The notes beneath the pieces are model-generated. The model did no database searches and was not told where the DNA came from. It worked only from the letters and a program-made list of their open reading frames with translations. Of a stretch of DNA of 48,968 nt, positions 17,870-26,422 are shown piece after piece. Within the stretch, counting starts at the first letter, position 1. Every line of letters starts with the position of its first letter. The stretch covers positions 1-48,968 of the forward strand of contig NZ_ANOH01000152.1 in NCBI RefSeq assembly GCF_000346505.1. Reading direction: 5' to 3'. Origin of the DNA: Aporhodopirellula sallentina SM41 (GTDB lineage: Bacteria > Planctomycetota > Planctomycetia > Pirellulales > Pirellulaceae). The position numbers and the translations under genes were made by a program.

Positions 17870-18721
17870 ATGGACGTCAAAACATTTCGTAATCGCCAAA
17901 AGAACATCGCCATCGACGGTATCGTCGATGATTCCCTTCAGATCGCATACACCGACGTTGGGGAAGGCCAACCGTTGCTACTACTGCATGGCATTCCGAC
18001 TTGGTCATATCTGTTCCACGAGATCATTGATCCACTCGCGGAACAATACCGCGTCATTGCTCCCGACTTGATCGGTTACGGCTACTCAGATCGTCGGGAC
18101 CAATTTGACCGATCCATCGCATTCCAGGCTGACGTAATCGAACGTTTTCTTGCTGCCCTGGACATTGACAGCGCTCATTTTGTTGCTCATGACATCGGGG
18201 GTGGAGTCGCGATGATCATTGCCGATCGCAATCCACAACTCGTGCGTTCGATGGTACTGTCCAACAGCGTTGCCTACGACAGTTGGCCGATCGACGAGAT
18301 GCTAACCCTCGGTCATCCTCGAAACGCAAACATGTCGACAGAGGACATCGAAGAGTTGTTTGACAAGAGCCTGAAGTCTGGCCTCTCGCGAAAAGAACGA
18401 CTCACCGACGAATTTCGCCAAGGGCTGATGAGCCCCTATCTCGAAAAGGACGGAATCGTAAGCTTGGTTCGCAACGCCGCCAGCCTGAACACCAATCACA
18501 CCACGCCGTTAACGAGCCGGTTGGATCAAATGTCTCAACCAACTCTGTTGCTGTGGGGCGAAGACGATGGATGGCAACCGATCTCGACCGCCGAAAGTCT
18601 GGTCAAGGATATGCCGAATGTCAAAATGCATCCAATCAAGAACAGCTCGCACTGGGTTCCCCAAGACGCCTCGGAAGAATTCACGGCAGCCACGCTCGAG
18701 TTTCTCAGTACGGCCGGTTAG
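17870..18721 (+). CDS. Alpha/beta hydrolase with Asp nucleophile (dehalogenase/epoxide-hydrolase-like)
   Basis: This cytoplasmic hydrolase has 283 residues; GGAGA lies 6 bases before the ATG. The oxyanion motif HGIPTWS (40-46) is close to the HGxPTWS of haloalkane dehalogenases. The nucleophile elbow is AHDIGGG with Asp108 as predicted nucleophile. The acid is likely Asp233 (WGEDD) and the base His261 (SSHWVPQD). Asp nucleophiles occur in haloalkane and haloacid dehalogenases and epoxide hydrolases. The Trp that follows the nucleophile and holds halide in LinB/DhaA-type enzymes is Ile109 here, so a haloalkane dehalogenase role is doubtful and the substrate is open. The gene stands alone; the next gene is convergent. 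Confidence 0.85.
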   Translation: MDVKTFRNRQKNIAIDGIVDDSLQIAYTDVGEGQPLLLLHGIPTWSYLFHEIIDPLAEQYRVIAPDLIGYGYSDRRDQFDRSIAFQADVIERFLAALDIDSAHFVAHDIGGGVAMIIADRNPQLVRSMVLSNSVAYDSWPIDEMLTLGHPRNANMSTEDIEELFDKSLKSGLSRKERLTDEFRQGLMSPYLEKDGIVSLVRNAASLNTNHTTPLTSRLDQMSQPTLLLWGEDDGWQPISTAESLVKDMPNVKMHPIKNSSHWVPQDASEEFTAATLEFLSTAG

Positions 18722-18840
18722 GACCTCTCAAACGTGCACATTGCATGAAGCAGCCAATGCCGATCGGCTAGTGAATTTTGTTGAAGCTCGAGTGCCCCGC
18801 ACTCTCCGACCCGCGGGTGATGCGTCGCTGCTCTGGCCCG

Positions 18841-19482
18841 CTACGCTTGGTATTGGCTCAGAATCATCGCAACCGTCGAGGCCACGATCTGCTGTTTTTT
18901 CTTCCGTGACGGCCCGGGTTCGCCCTGCAAAATCGTGGGCCAAAACGCGAACGTTTGCAGAAGGCCGCAGAACTGAGCGGCGACGACTTCGCAATCCGAT
19001 TCGACGAGATAGCCGGAGGCCTGAGCCTGTCCGATCCACGTCTCGATGCGGTGCCGGAATTGTCGCTGGTCGACCTGCTTGCCGACCTCGGGCTCGGCCA
19101 AAACTCGTGAGATGCACGCACGAGCCAATGCCATCACCGCGTCCGACGTCATGAACTCGACCTCCGACTCTGCCAATTCGGTCAACTGTTCGGCAAGGTC
19201 TCGGGTCGGGTCAAAATCCGCGTTGGGGAGTTGCTTAGCACGCGACAACAGTTCCTGGACCATCGCGTCAAACAACGCATCTTTGCTCTCGAAATGGTTG
19301 TATAGCGTCCTTTTGCTCACCGACGCTACTTCGGCGATTCCATTCATACTCGCCGAATAAAACCCGCGGCTCTGGAACTCCTGCACGGCCGCCTGGAGGA
19401 TCGCGCATCGCTTCCGGTCCGTCAAACGGTCTCCACGCTGCTCTTGCAAAATTACACTCTGGTGTTTACTTTTCTTAGGCAT
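18841..19482 (-). CDS. TetR family transcriptional regulator
   Basis: This regulator has 213 residues with the TetR helix-turn-helix at about 25-70 (AILQAAVQEFQSRGF, then MNGIAEVASVSKRTLYNHFESKDALF). The C-terminal half is a helical ligand domain with the pattern of the AefR-like TetR group often tied to efflux pumps. It is divergent from the RND adaptor-permease pair and is the probable local repressor. The ATG at 19482 has no ribosome site, and a candidate operator overlaps codons 5-11, so either the mRNA is leaderless or translation starts slightly downstream, for example at a TTG about 12 codons in. Confidence 0.9.
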   Translation of the reverse strand: MPKKSKHQSVILQEQRGDRLTDRKRCAILQAAVQEFQSRGFYSASMNGIAEVASVSKRTLYNHFESKDALFDAMVQELLSRAKQLPNADFDPTRDLAEQLTELAESEVEFMTSDAVMALARACISRVLAEPEVGKQVDQRQFRHRIETWIGQAQASGYLVESDCEVVAAQFCGLLQTFAFWPTILQGEPGPSRKKKQQIVASTVAMILSQYQA

Positions 19483-19509
19483 GACAAAAATTACACCGAA
19501 CGGTTTACT
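19452..19509. promoter_or_regulatory. Two similar 19-bp boxes, candidate TetR operators
   Basis: TTACACTCTGGTGTTTACT (19452-19470) and TTACACCGAACGGTTTACT (19491-19509) share 13 of 19 bases, with outer parts TTACAC and GTTTACT identical. Each is an imperfect palindrome (TA-x-AC ... GT-x-TA); the second has a fully paired core ACCGAACGGT. They start 39 bp apart and flank the tetR start codon, between tetR and the RND adaptor. This is the position expected for an autoregulated TetR switch; binding is inference. Confidence 0.6.
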
Positions 19510-19540
19510 TTCGGCAAGTCCTCAAGAAAACTCAACGCCT

Positions 19541-21325
19541 ATGTCGACGACTTCCCCAAACCGGTGCTCAGGCGAACGCACCTGGATCGGAATGATAGCC
19601 TTTCTGGTCATCGTTTTTTCCGGCTGTTCAGGTGAACCAAAGCCAATCGAAACAGTCAGAAAGCCGCCTAAACCGGTTTCGGTATTCACGTTAACACGGA
19701 GTGCACCCACACGAAGACAGGAGATCACCGGAACAGTCGTTCCCTGGAAAACGGAGCAAATCGGCTTTGAATTGGCCGGACGGGTTGCGGAAGTCATCGA
19801 ACCCAACGAGATGGTGATCCCCGTCATCGAAGCCACCACGGCGAAGCAGAATCCGGCCGCGACGCGACTTGCCCGGCTCGACGACGAAGAACTGAGAATC
19901 GCGGTGGAAGCCGCCACCGCCGACGTTGCCGTTGCCACGCTGAACCGCGACGCCAACCTCGTATCAATCAAACGGCGTCTACCTGCCATGATCGAATCCG
20001 CTCAAGCGGAAGCCTCCCTCGCGGACCTCGACCTCGTACGCGTATCGAAACTCTTCCAACAAAACGCGATCTCGCGCTCCGAAGCCGACGCTGCACGCAC
20101 GCGGGTCTCGACCACCCGTGCGAGCCTCGCGACCGCCAAAGCTGATCTGGCTCAAGCGGAAGCTCAACAACTCGCGCTCGAAGCGCAAGTTTCCCAAGCA
20201 AATCAACGTCTCTCCGAAGCGAAGCGAAACCTACGCAACGCGGTTCTGCACAGTCCTTTCCCAGGACGTGTCACCGAAGTCCACGCCGTCCCAGGAACCT
20301 ACGTGAAAGAAGGAGACCCGATTGTCACGGTCCAGATGATGGATCCGATGTCGATCGAGTTCGAAGTAACCGCTCGAGATTCTCGTCGCTATCATCGCGG
20401 TGACATGCTGACCACGCGCGTCATTGATGGCAAAGGATCCGTTCGCTCTCTGATCGGGATGGTTAACCAAGTGGATTCCGTTGCCGACCCTGCCACTCGC
20501 ACATTCACTGTATCGCTACACGTGCGGAATGAGATTGACGAAACGTGTTCGGTTCCATCGTCTTCCGGCGAACCAATCGCCCGGACGGACATGATCGCCC
20601 CGCTCAACATCGGTCCCATCATTACCGGTGACGAACGACTGCTCGTCGAACGTGATTCCGTTCATCGTTTAGACGGTGAAGACGTCGTCTGGAAAATCAC
20701 CAATCGCAAATGGGGAACTCCTTCTCCGGCGAAGGATCGAGTCCTCACCGTTGAAAAGGTACCCGTCAAAATCACGAGCGAAGTCATCCCTTTCTTGGGC
20801 AAGTGGCAGTTCGTCGCGATCGAATTGAAAGACCCAACCACGCCGTTCGATATCGATCGCGACTTAATCACCGGCAAACTTTTTTTCAAACCCAACTCAA
20901 CGACATCAATCACCCCCGACGAATCGCCCGAGAATCAGGCCCCGCAACTAGAGAGTTGGAAGGGAAACCAGGTGATGGTCGACGAACGGCGTTGGCTGTT
21001 GCGATCCGGTGACGTCGCGCAAGTGCAACTCACACCAAACGCGCCAAACGACGGCTTCTATGTTCCGATGAAAGCCATCCGCGAGGAACGAGGACAACGT
21101 TTCATCCACGTCGTCGAGAAGAAGAACGATCAACTCGTCGCCCGGAGAATCATCGTCGACCACGAGAAATCCGACACGGTGGTTGATGAATCCGTCCTTT
21201 TACTACTCGAGGCGTTCCCGCCGCATGAGTTGCACGAAGGCATGCAAGTGGTCAGCGAAGGGACGCATTACCTCGAAGATGGAGACACCGTCCAGATTAC
21301 ATCGATCCTGAGAGGCAACGAATGA
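19541..21325 (+). CDS. RND efflux periplasmic adaptor lipoprotein (HlyD/MFP family)
   Basis: I chose the ATG at 19541 (594 residues); the frame opens at 19481, inside the operator region, and an ATG at 19592 also fits. A lipobox VFSGC places the lipid on Cys29. The adaptor order is clear: a first beta/lipoyl half (VVPWKTEQIGFELAGRV), a long Ala-rich hairpin coiled coil, the second lipoyl half (SPFPGRVTEVHAVPGTYVKEGDPI) and a beta-barrel domain. The C-terminal part is longer than usual by about 200 residues, where 350-400 in total is typical. The adaptor couples the inner-membrane pump to an outer-membrane channel, but no TolC-like gene is nearby. The stop overlaps the permease start (ATGA). 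Confidence 0.9.
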   Translation: MSTTSPNRCSGERTWIGMIAFLVIVFSGCSGEPKPIETVRKPPKPVSVFTLTRSAPTRRQEITGTVVPWKTEQIGFELAGRVAEVIEPNEMVIPVIEATTAKQNPAATRLARLDDEELRIAVEAATADVAVATLNRDANLVSIKRRLPAMIESAQAEASLADLDLVRVSKLFQQNAISRSEADAARTRVSTTRASLATAKADLAQAEAQQLALEAQVSQANQRLSEAKRNLRNAVLHSPFPGRVTEVHAVPGTYVKEGDPIVTVQMMDPMSIEFEVTARDSRRYHRGDMLTTRVIDGKGSVRSLIGMVNQVDSVADPATRTFTVSLHVRNEIDETCSVPSSSGEPIARTDMIAPLNIGPIITGDERLLVERDSVHRLDGEDVVWKITNRKWGTPSPAKDRVLTVEKVPVKITSEVIPFLGKWQFVAIELKDPTTPFDIDRDLITGKLFFKPNSTTSITPDESPENQAPQLESWKGNQVMVDERRWLLRSGDVAQVQLTPNAPNDGFYVPMKAIREERGQRFIHVVEKKNDQLVARRIIVDHEKSDTVVDESVLLLLEAFPPHELHEGMQVVSEGTHYLEDGDTVQITSILRGNE

Positions 21326-24300
21326 GCAGTCTCCCAGAACTAGCCGTCAAACGTCCGACGATTACGATCACCATCGTGCTGCTGTTCGTAGCCTGGGGCT
21401 GCGTCAGCTTCGTCACGATGCCACGCCGCGAAGATCCTGAATTCACGCTCAAAGTTGCTTTGGTGACGACGAGGTGGGAGGGTGCATCGGCCGAACAAAT
21501 CGAAAAACTCATCACCGATCCGCTCGAGGACACCATCGACGGATTGGAAGAGGTGCGTCTGATCCGTTCGACATCGAGTAGCGAGCTGTCGGTCATCTTC
21601 GTCGAACTCGAAGACTGGGTTCCCGGGGCACGAGTAGACGATGCGTGGGACCGTGTTCGCGCTCGAATTCGCAACGTCGCGATGCCCGCCTCTCACGTTG
21701 AGCCTTTTCTGTTCGATGAATTTGCCGACACCAGCGTGCTGCTCTACGCGGTCCATCAAGTACCGACGTCGGGCAACTCCGAAATCGATCCCAAGTACGC
21801 GTACTCTCATCGTCAACTCGACCTATTCTCTGAACGCATTCGAGATAGCCTTCGTTTGCTGCCCGGCGTTTCGCAGGTGGGGCGTTTCGGCGTGCAAGAC
21901 GAAGCCATCTACGTCGAAACAGATGAGGGAACGTGGTCGCGACTCGAACTAACCACATCACAAATCGCGGCACTCGCCCAAGCACAGAACATCGTCGCGC
22001 CCGGTGGACGGATCGATGCCGATGACGGACGCTTTTTCGTCAAACCGAGCGGTGATGTTAACGCCGTCGATGAACTGGACTCTCTCGTCGTCGGTGTCGT
22101 TCCTGCGGCCGCCGGAGTGAACCAAGTCCAACTCAAAGATTTGGGACTGAACGTTCGCCGCGGATACACCGACCCGCCTCAGCAGATTTGCCGCTATGGG
22201 ACACCCGACCTGGAAACACCGGGAATCATTCTGGCGATATCGATGAAATCGGGTGCCAACATCATCGACATCTGTGACAGCGCAAAAGCCAGCGTCGCAC
22301 AACTGCAATCAACCGGCTTGCTGCCTCCCGACCTTGCCGTGTCGATCATCTCGGATCAATCCGACAGCGTTAAGCAACGCATCCGCGAGGTCGGCGTCAA
22401 CATCATCGAAGCGATCTTGGTTGTGGTCGTTCTGGTCTACCTCGTCGTGGGTTTCCGGACCGCTGCCGTGATGGCGGCCAACATCCCATTCGTTGTCGTA
22501 TCGTCGCTAGCGATCATCACGTTGTTCGGTGTCCAACTCGAACAAATGTCATTGGCATCGATGATCATTTCGCTCGGACTGTTGGTTGACAACGCTGTCC
22601 AAGTCTGTGATCAAACCCGGACCAATCAAATTGCGGGCATGTCACCGAAGGAAGCGGCGGTCAAAGGAGCTGAAATGCTGGGCATTTCAATGCTCAGTGG
22701 AACGGGGACAACCATCGCCGCCTTCATTCCGATGCTGATCGCGATGGACGGCGCGAACCGTGAATTCATCTACAGCCTTCCGATCACGTTATCGGTGATG
22801 CTCGCGGTGAGTTGGTTGCTCGCGATGACGTTCTGCGTCATCCTCGCGGCATGGATCATCCGTCCGCCCACGGACCTGACGCGACCGACCGCTCCCCTTC
22901 CGTGGATGATGCAGAAGTTGGGCTCGATGAGTTGGCTGAAAAAGCTTCGCCAACGAGTACCGATTGAATCACCGCATTCTCTCGCGAGCACTCAAGGCAT
23001 TTTCTACAGGCTCTACGGAAACGTTCTCAGTTGGTCACTGCGTCACCGGATCACGACAATCCTGGCGTCAGTCGCGATCTTTTTCTTCGCAACACAACTA
23101 CCCGTGTCCAGTGAGTTCTTTCCACTCACCGAACGTGACCAGTTCGCAGTGGAGGTATGGTTGCCGGAGTCATCGTCGATCGAAGACACCAATGAAGTCG
23201 CCCGCCGAGTCGAAAACTTGATACGCGAACTGAGTCCTTACGTCGACGAAGAAGGCCAGTCGCGAGAACAACTGCTCAACATGCGGACCGTCGTCGGCGG
23301 AGGCGGTTCACGTTGGTACCTCGCCTGGGAACCGGAAGCCGCCAAACCCAACTACGCGGAGATCCTCATCCACACCACCGACGGGAAAGTAACGCATGAC
23401 TTTGCCGAGCAGTTACGAAAGGTGGCACGCGAAGGCGACGCAGCGTTGGGGCTCGCTCCGATTGCGGGTGCCCGTGTGGTTCCGATCGAATTGTCGCTAG
23501 GCCCACCGGCAGACCCCGTGGTCCTTCGCATTGTCGGCAATGGGCTCGCTGACATGAACATCCTTCGATCCGCGGCCAACCGCGTGAAAGAGATGGTTGC
23601 CGCCGAACCGGATACGTGGGACGTCAATGATTCGTGGGGAGTTCCCGCCCAACAGCTTTACGTTGACGTTGACGCGAATCGGGCGAGCCTATCCGGAATC
23701 CGTAACTCGGAAATCGCGTCAACGTTGGACGCATACTATTCCGGAAAATTGCTCACAACGTACCGCGAAAACGATCGTCAAATTCCTGTTTACTTCCGCC
23801 TCACTCCCGAGAACCGCAAATCGCTCGGCAGCATCGGCGACGCGCATATCGAAAGCCAAACTGGCAAGACCTCCCTCGCTGCGGTCGCCGACGTGCAACC
23901 CCAATGGCGGCCAGCATCGATCGATCGTCGCGACGGAAACCGTACCATTGAGGTACGGTCGCGAATCAATGTGGGCGCGTCAGGCAACGATATCACAAAC
24001 CGCATCTTCCAATCCGAAGCCATGGATCAACTCCGCGCGGAACTGCCACCGGGTTTCCGTGTCGAGATCGGTGGGGCGTTGGAAGAATCGATGAAGGCCC
24101 AATGGAAAATGTTCAAATCATTTGGCATGTCTTTCATCGCAATCTTCATTCTTCTGATCCTGCAGTTCAACAGCATCGCTCGCACGGCGATCATCATCGT
24201 GACGCTTCCGCTCGCGTTGGTCGGCGCGTTGACGGGACTGTGGATTACCGGGAATGCATTCGGATTCATGCCACAACTCGGAGTGCTCGCGCTCTTTGGA

Positions 24301-24609
24301 ATCGTTCTTAATTCGGCGATTCTCTTTGTCGAATTTGCCGACATCGTTGCCACACAAAGACGTGACCACGTCGGCCACAAACTGAGTCGCGATGAGTTCC
24401 GCTCGGCAATCGTGGAAGCAGGCCAACAACGCCTGATGCCAATCTTCTTGACGACCGCTACCACCGTTGGCGGTCTCATCCCACTTGCTTTGGCCGGTGG
24501 TCCGCTTTGGGAGGGGCTGGCATGGCTGCTCATTTTCGGCCTCACTTTCGCGACCGCTCTGACGTTGCTGCTGATTCCGGTGTTGTATTCGTTCTTGCCA
24601 ACGCGGTAA
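21322..24609 (+). CDS. RND family efflux permease
   Basis: This 1095-residue protein is a full-length resistance-nodulation-division pump of the AcrB superfamily. It has the first membrane helix at about 13-32 and a large periplasmic loop. Helices 2-6 lie at about 350-510, the second half begins near 565, and the last helices lie at about 925-1090. In helix 4 the proton-relay region reads GLLVDNAVQVCDQ: the first Asp of the AcrB Asp-Asp pair is kept and the second is Asn, which is common in less-studied RND branches. It exports lipophilic substrates with the adaptor upstream (4-base overlap). The substrate cannot be read from the sequence. It converges on the glycosyltransferase gene with only 46 bp between stops. 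Confidence 0.95.
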   Translation: MSSLPELAVKRPTITITIVLLFVAWGCVSFVTMPRREDPEFTLKVALVTTRWEGASAEQIEKLITDPLEDTIDGLEEVRLIRSTSSSELSVIFVELEDWVPGARVDDAWDRVRARIRNVAMPASHVEPFLFDEFADTSVLLYAVHQVPTSGNSEIDPKYAYSHRQLDLFSERIRDSLRLLPGVSQVGRFGVQDEAIYVETDEGTWSRLELTTSQIAALAQAQNIVAPGGRIDADDGRFFVKPSGDVNAVDELDSLVVGVVPAAAGVNQVQLKDLGLNVRRGYTDPPQQICRYGTPDLETPGIILAISMKSGANIIDICDSAKASVAQLQSTGLLPPDLAVSIISDQSDSVKQRIREVGVNIIEAILVVVVLVYLVVGFRTAAVMAANIPFVVVSSLAIITLFGVQLEQMSLASMIISLGLLVDNAVQVCDQTRTNQIAGMSPKEAAVKGAEMLGISMLSGTGTTIAAFIPMLIAMDGANREFIYSLPITLSVMLAVSWLLAMTFCVILAAWIIRPPTDLTRPTAPLPWMMQKLGSMSWLKKLRQRVPIESPHSLASTQGIFYRLYGNVLSWSLRHRITTILASVAIFFFATQLPVSSEFFPLTERDQFAVEVWLPESSSIEDTNEVARRVENLIRELSPYVDEEGQSREQLLNMRTVVGGGGSRWYLAWEPEAAKPNYAEILIHTTDGKVTHDFAEQLRKVAREGDAALGLAPIAGARVVPIELSLGPPADPVVLRIVGNGLADMNILRSAANRVKEMVAAEPDTWDVNDSWGVPAQQLYVDVDANRASLSGIRNSEIASTLDAYYSGKLLTTYRENDRQIPVYFRLTPENRKSLGSIGDAHIESQTGKTSLAAVADVQPQWRPASIDRRDGNRTIEVRSRINVGASGNDITNRIFQSEAMDQLRAELPPGFRVEIGGALEESMKAQWKMFKSFGMSFIAIFILLILQFNSIARTAIIIVTLPLALVGALTGLWITGNAFGFMPQLGVLALFGIVLNSAILFVEFADIVATQRRDHVGHKLSRDEFRSAIVEAGQQRLMPIFLTTATTVGGLIPLALAGGPLWEGLAWLLIFGLTFATALTLLLIPVLYSFLPTR

Positions 24610-24655
24610 CTCGCCACCGAGTCATCGCGGTCGCGACGCCGCATCGAATGGCCTA

Positions 24656-25927
24656 TCACGCCAACACGGGTTGGCGGGTCGTCGCGGCCTTCTCGACAAT
24701 GTCTGCGGTACGTGTGACTCCACCGGACCGTGCGATCGCTGCCTGCAGTCGTTTCGCGTTTCTTCGATACGATTGGCAGCCCAGTACCTTCTCGATCGCC
24801 GTTCGCAACTTGGCAACATTCACGTTCTTCGCCGGCAACGATTCACCACACCCGGTCCACTTCACACGTGCTCCGATGCCCGGCTGATCGTTGGCCATTG
24901 GGATCGCGACCATCGGCACTGCATTGTTCAAACACTCGAGCGTGGTATTCATACCGCCATGAGTGATCATCAACGCGGTTTTCTTTAGAAGCTCCAACTG
25001 CGGAGCATAGCGAACCACGATCGGGTCTCCGGGAAGCTTGCCGATGCTTTCAAAGACAGACGAACCACCCAATGAAATCACGAGCTGAACATCCAACCCC
25101 ATGCAAGCTCTCGCAATGATTGAAAACAGATGGGCTCCGTTTCCGTGAATCGTCCCTAAACTGGCATAGACGAGAGATTGGTCAGTGAGACGCTCGTACG
25201 GGAAATCCACCACGGGTCGCCCAGCATGACTATGAAACGGCCCGGTAAAGTGAAACCAACTGGGCAAATCGGCGCGAGGAAACTCAAACTCAACCGGTTG
25301 TTGGCTGATCTGCGCCAACGTGGAAAAGCGATCATTAGCGGCTCGATGAGGTGGCAAACTCCATTGTTTTCGCTGGTCGTCGATTGTCTTCAGGACCGGT
25401 CTTAAGAGCCGCTTTGAGACCGCGTACCCGATACGATTCCTCACCCGCCCCAAGATCGACGGATTGTAGTCCCACGGCGCGAACGGGGTCGGAACTGTAT
25501 CGGCCCGATTCAACACAACCGCGCTGCAAAGATTGACGAAGGGAATGTTGAGATACTCTGCGACCGAACCGGCCTCCGGTGTCGCCTGGTCAACGATCAG
25601 AGCATCGACTTGGCTTCGTCGCAACTCACCGGGTGCGTCTCGCAGAAACACACGTGCGTTCTTATTAAACAGGTCAACCGTATACGATAAACCGGCCCGA
25701 CCTTTGAGTTGCCCGAGTCGCGCCAGGGAATCGACCATGCTGCCCTTTGGAAACTCCGATTCCCCGATCACACGAAAACTGATTCCAGCCTTCAGCGTCG
25801 CTTCCTGCGCGTCGACCTTGCTAAACATTGTGACGTCATGCCCACGCCGCCGGAGCTCTTGCGCCAATGGCAGCATCGTATTGAGATGCCCCGTCGTTGC
25901 TGGACACACCAGACCAAAATGATTCAT
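24656..25927 (-). CDS. Family 1 (UGT/MGT-type) glycosyltransferase
   Basis: This 423-residue GT-B enzyme has the N-terminal acceptor domain start HFGLVCPATTGHLNTMLPLAQELRRRGHDV. The C-terminal nucleotide-sugar site is ITHGGMNTTLECLNNAVPMVAIPMANDQP (about 340-368). That HGGxxT...P...P...DQ pattern marks COG1819 transferases such as CrtX-like carotenoid, macrolide and sterol glucosyltransferases. The N-terminal phrase FPKGS and the overall spacing are most like cyanobacterial and planctomycete members of unknown acceptor. A carotenoid acceptor would suit a pigmented planctomycete but is a guess. No signal peptide is present. No other gene of a glycoside pathway is adjacent. Confidence 0.87.
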   Translation of the reverse strand: MNHFGLVCPATTGHLNTMLPLAQELRRRGHDVTMFSKVDAQEATLKAGISFRVIGESEFPKGSMVDSLARLGQLKGRAGLSYTVDLFNKNARVFLRDAPGELRRSQVDALIVDQATPEAGSVAEYLNIPFVNLCSAVVLNRADTVPTPFAPWDYNPSILGRVRNRIGYAVSKRLLRPVLKTIDDQRKQWSLPPHRAANDRFSTLAQISQQPVEFEFPRADLPSWFHFTGPFHSHAGRPVVDFPYERLTDQSLVYASLGTIHGNGAHLFSIIARACMGLDVQLVISLGGSSVFESIGKLPGDPIVVRYAPQLELLKKTALMITHGGMNTTLECLNNAVPMVAIPMANDQPGIGARVKWTGCGESLPAKNVNVAKLRTAIEKVLGCQSYRRNAKRLQAAIARSGGVTRTADIVEKAATTRQPVLA

Positions 25928-26035
25928 CAGCGAACTCTCGGGTTAACGCGGCGACATTCTGACGTTGAACGTAGCGAGAATAACGGTTCGTCGGAACTTC
26001 TCCACGCTCGGTCCGGTCTGCTGCGCGATCCACGG

Positions 26036-26070
26036 GCGGTGCGGGCTATTGATTTTCTAGCCCGCACCGC
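26036..26070. repeat. Perfect 13-bp inverted repeat
   Basis: GCGGTGCGGGCTA (26036-26048) is fully complementary to TAGCCCGCACCGC (26058-26070), with a 9-base loop (TTGATTTTC). It lies 108 bp upstream of the glycosyltransferase start. It could terminate the preceding minus-strand DUF3500 transcript, although there is no T run, and it also forms the left end of the repeat block described in the next entry. Confidence 0.7.
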
Positions 26071-26350
26071 AAGCAAGGGATTCAGCGGCTCCACTCGCTT
26101 GCCGGTTTGTCGATTTAATCAAGAGTCAACCTGTTTTCGTTTAACGGCAATACCGTTCAATTTTCGTTTAACCCGTGCCCGAAGGGTAGGTTGTGTTCCG
26201 TCAAACGTCGCCTACGGCTACCGGTTAAACGAAAACGCCACAACCCGGTGCTTCATTGAACGGTATTGCGTTTAACCGGTAGCCGTGGGCGAATGCACTG
26301 GCAAGTAGGTCGCGTTTGGCTGCCCGTTAAAAGAATAAATCAACAGCCCG
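26042..26350. repeat. 309-bp intergenic block of nested inverted repeats (MITE- or REP-like)
   Basis: The ends are 14-bp inverted repeats: CGGGCTATTGATTT (26042-26055) and the reverse complement of CGGGCTGTTGATTT (26337-26350), 13 of 14 matching. Inside, a 23-bp arm (26209-26231) pairs with 26269-26291 at 22 of 23 positions. A 15-bp arm GCAATACCGTTCAAT (26147-26161) pairs perfectly with 26255-26269. TTTTCGTTTAAC occurs at 26134-26145 and again at 26161-26172, and its complement at 26224-26235. A further 6-bp stem (AGCCCG/CGGGCT) sits at 26345-26364. There is no gene in the block. The structure suggests a small non-coding repeat element; copies elsewhere in the genome cannot be checked here. 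Confidence 0.65.
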
Positions 26351-26422
26351 TTGCGCGTCGGGCTAGTGCTGCCCTCCGCCGCTATCAAACTCGACCAGAT
26401 TAACAGCCCGGGTGGGACTGCG

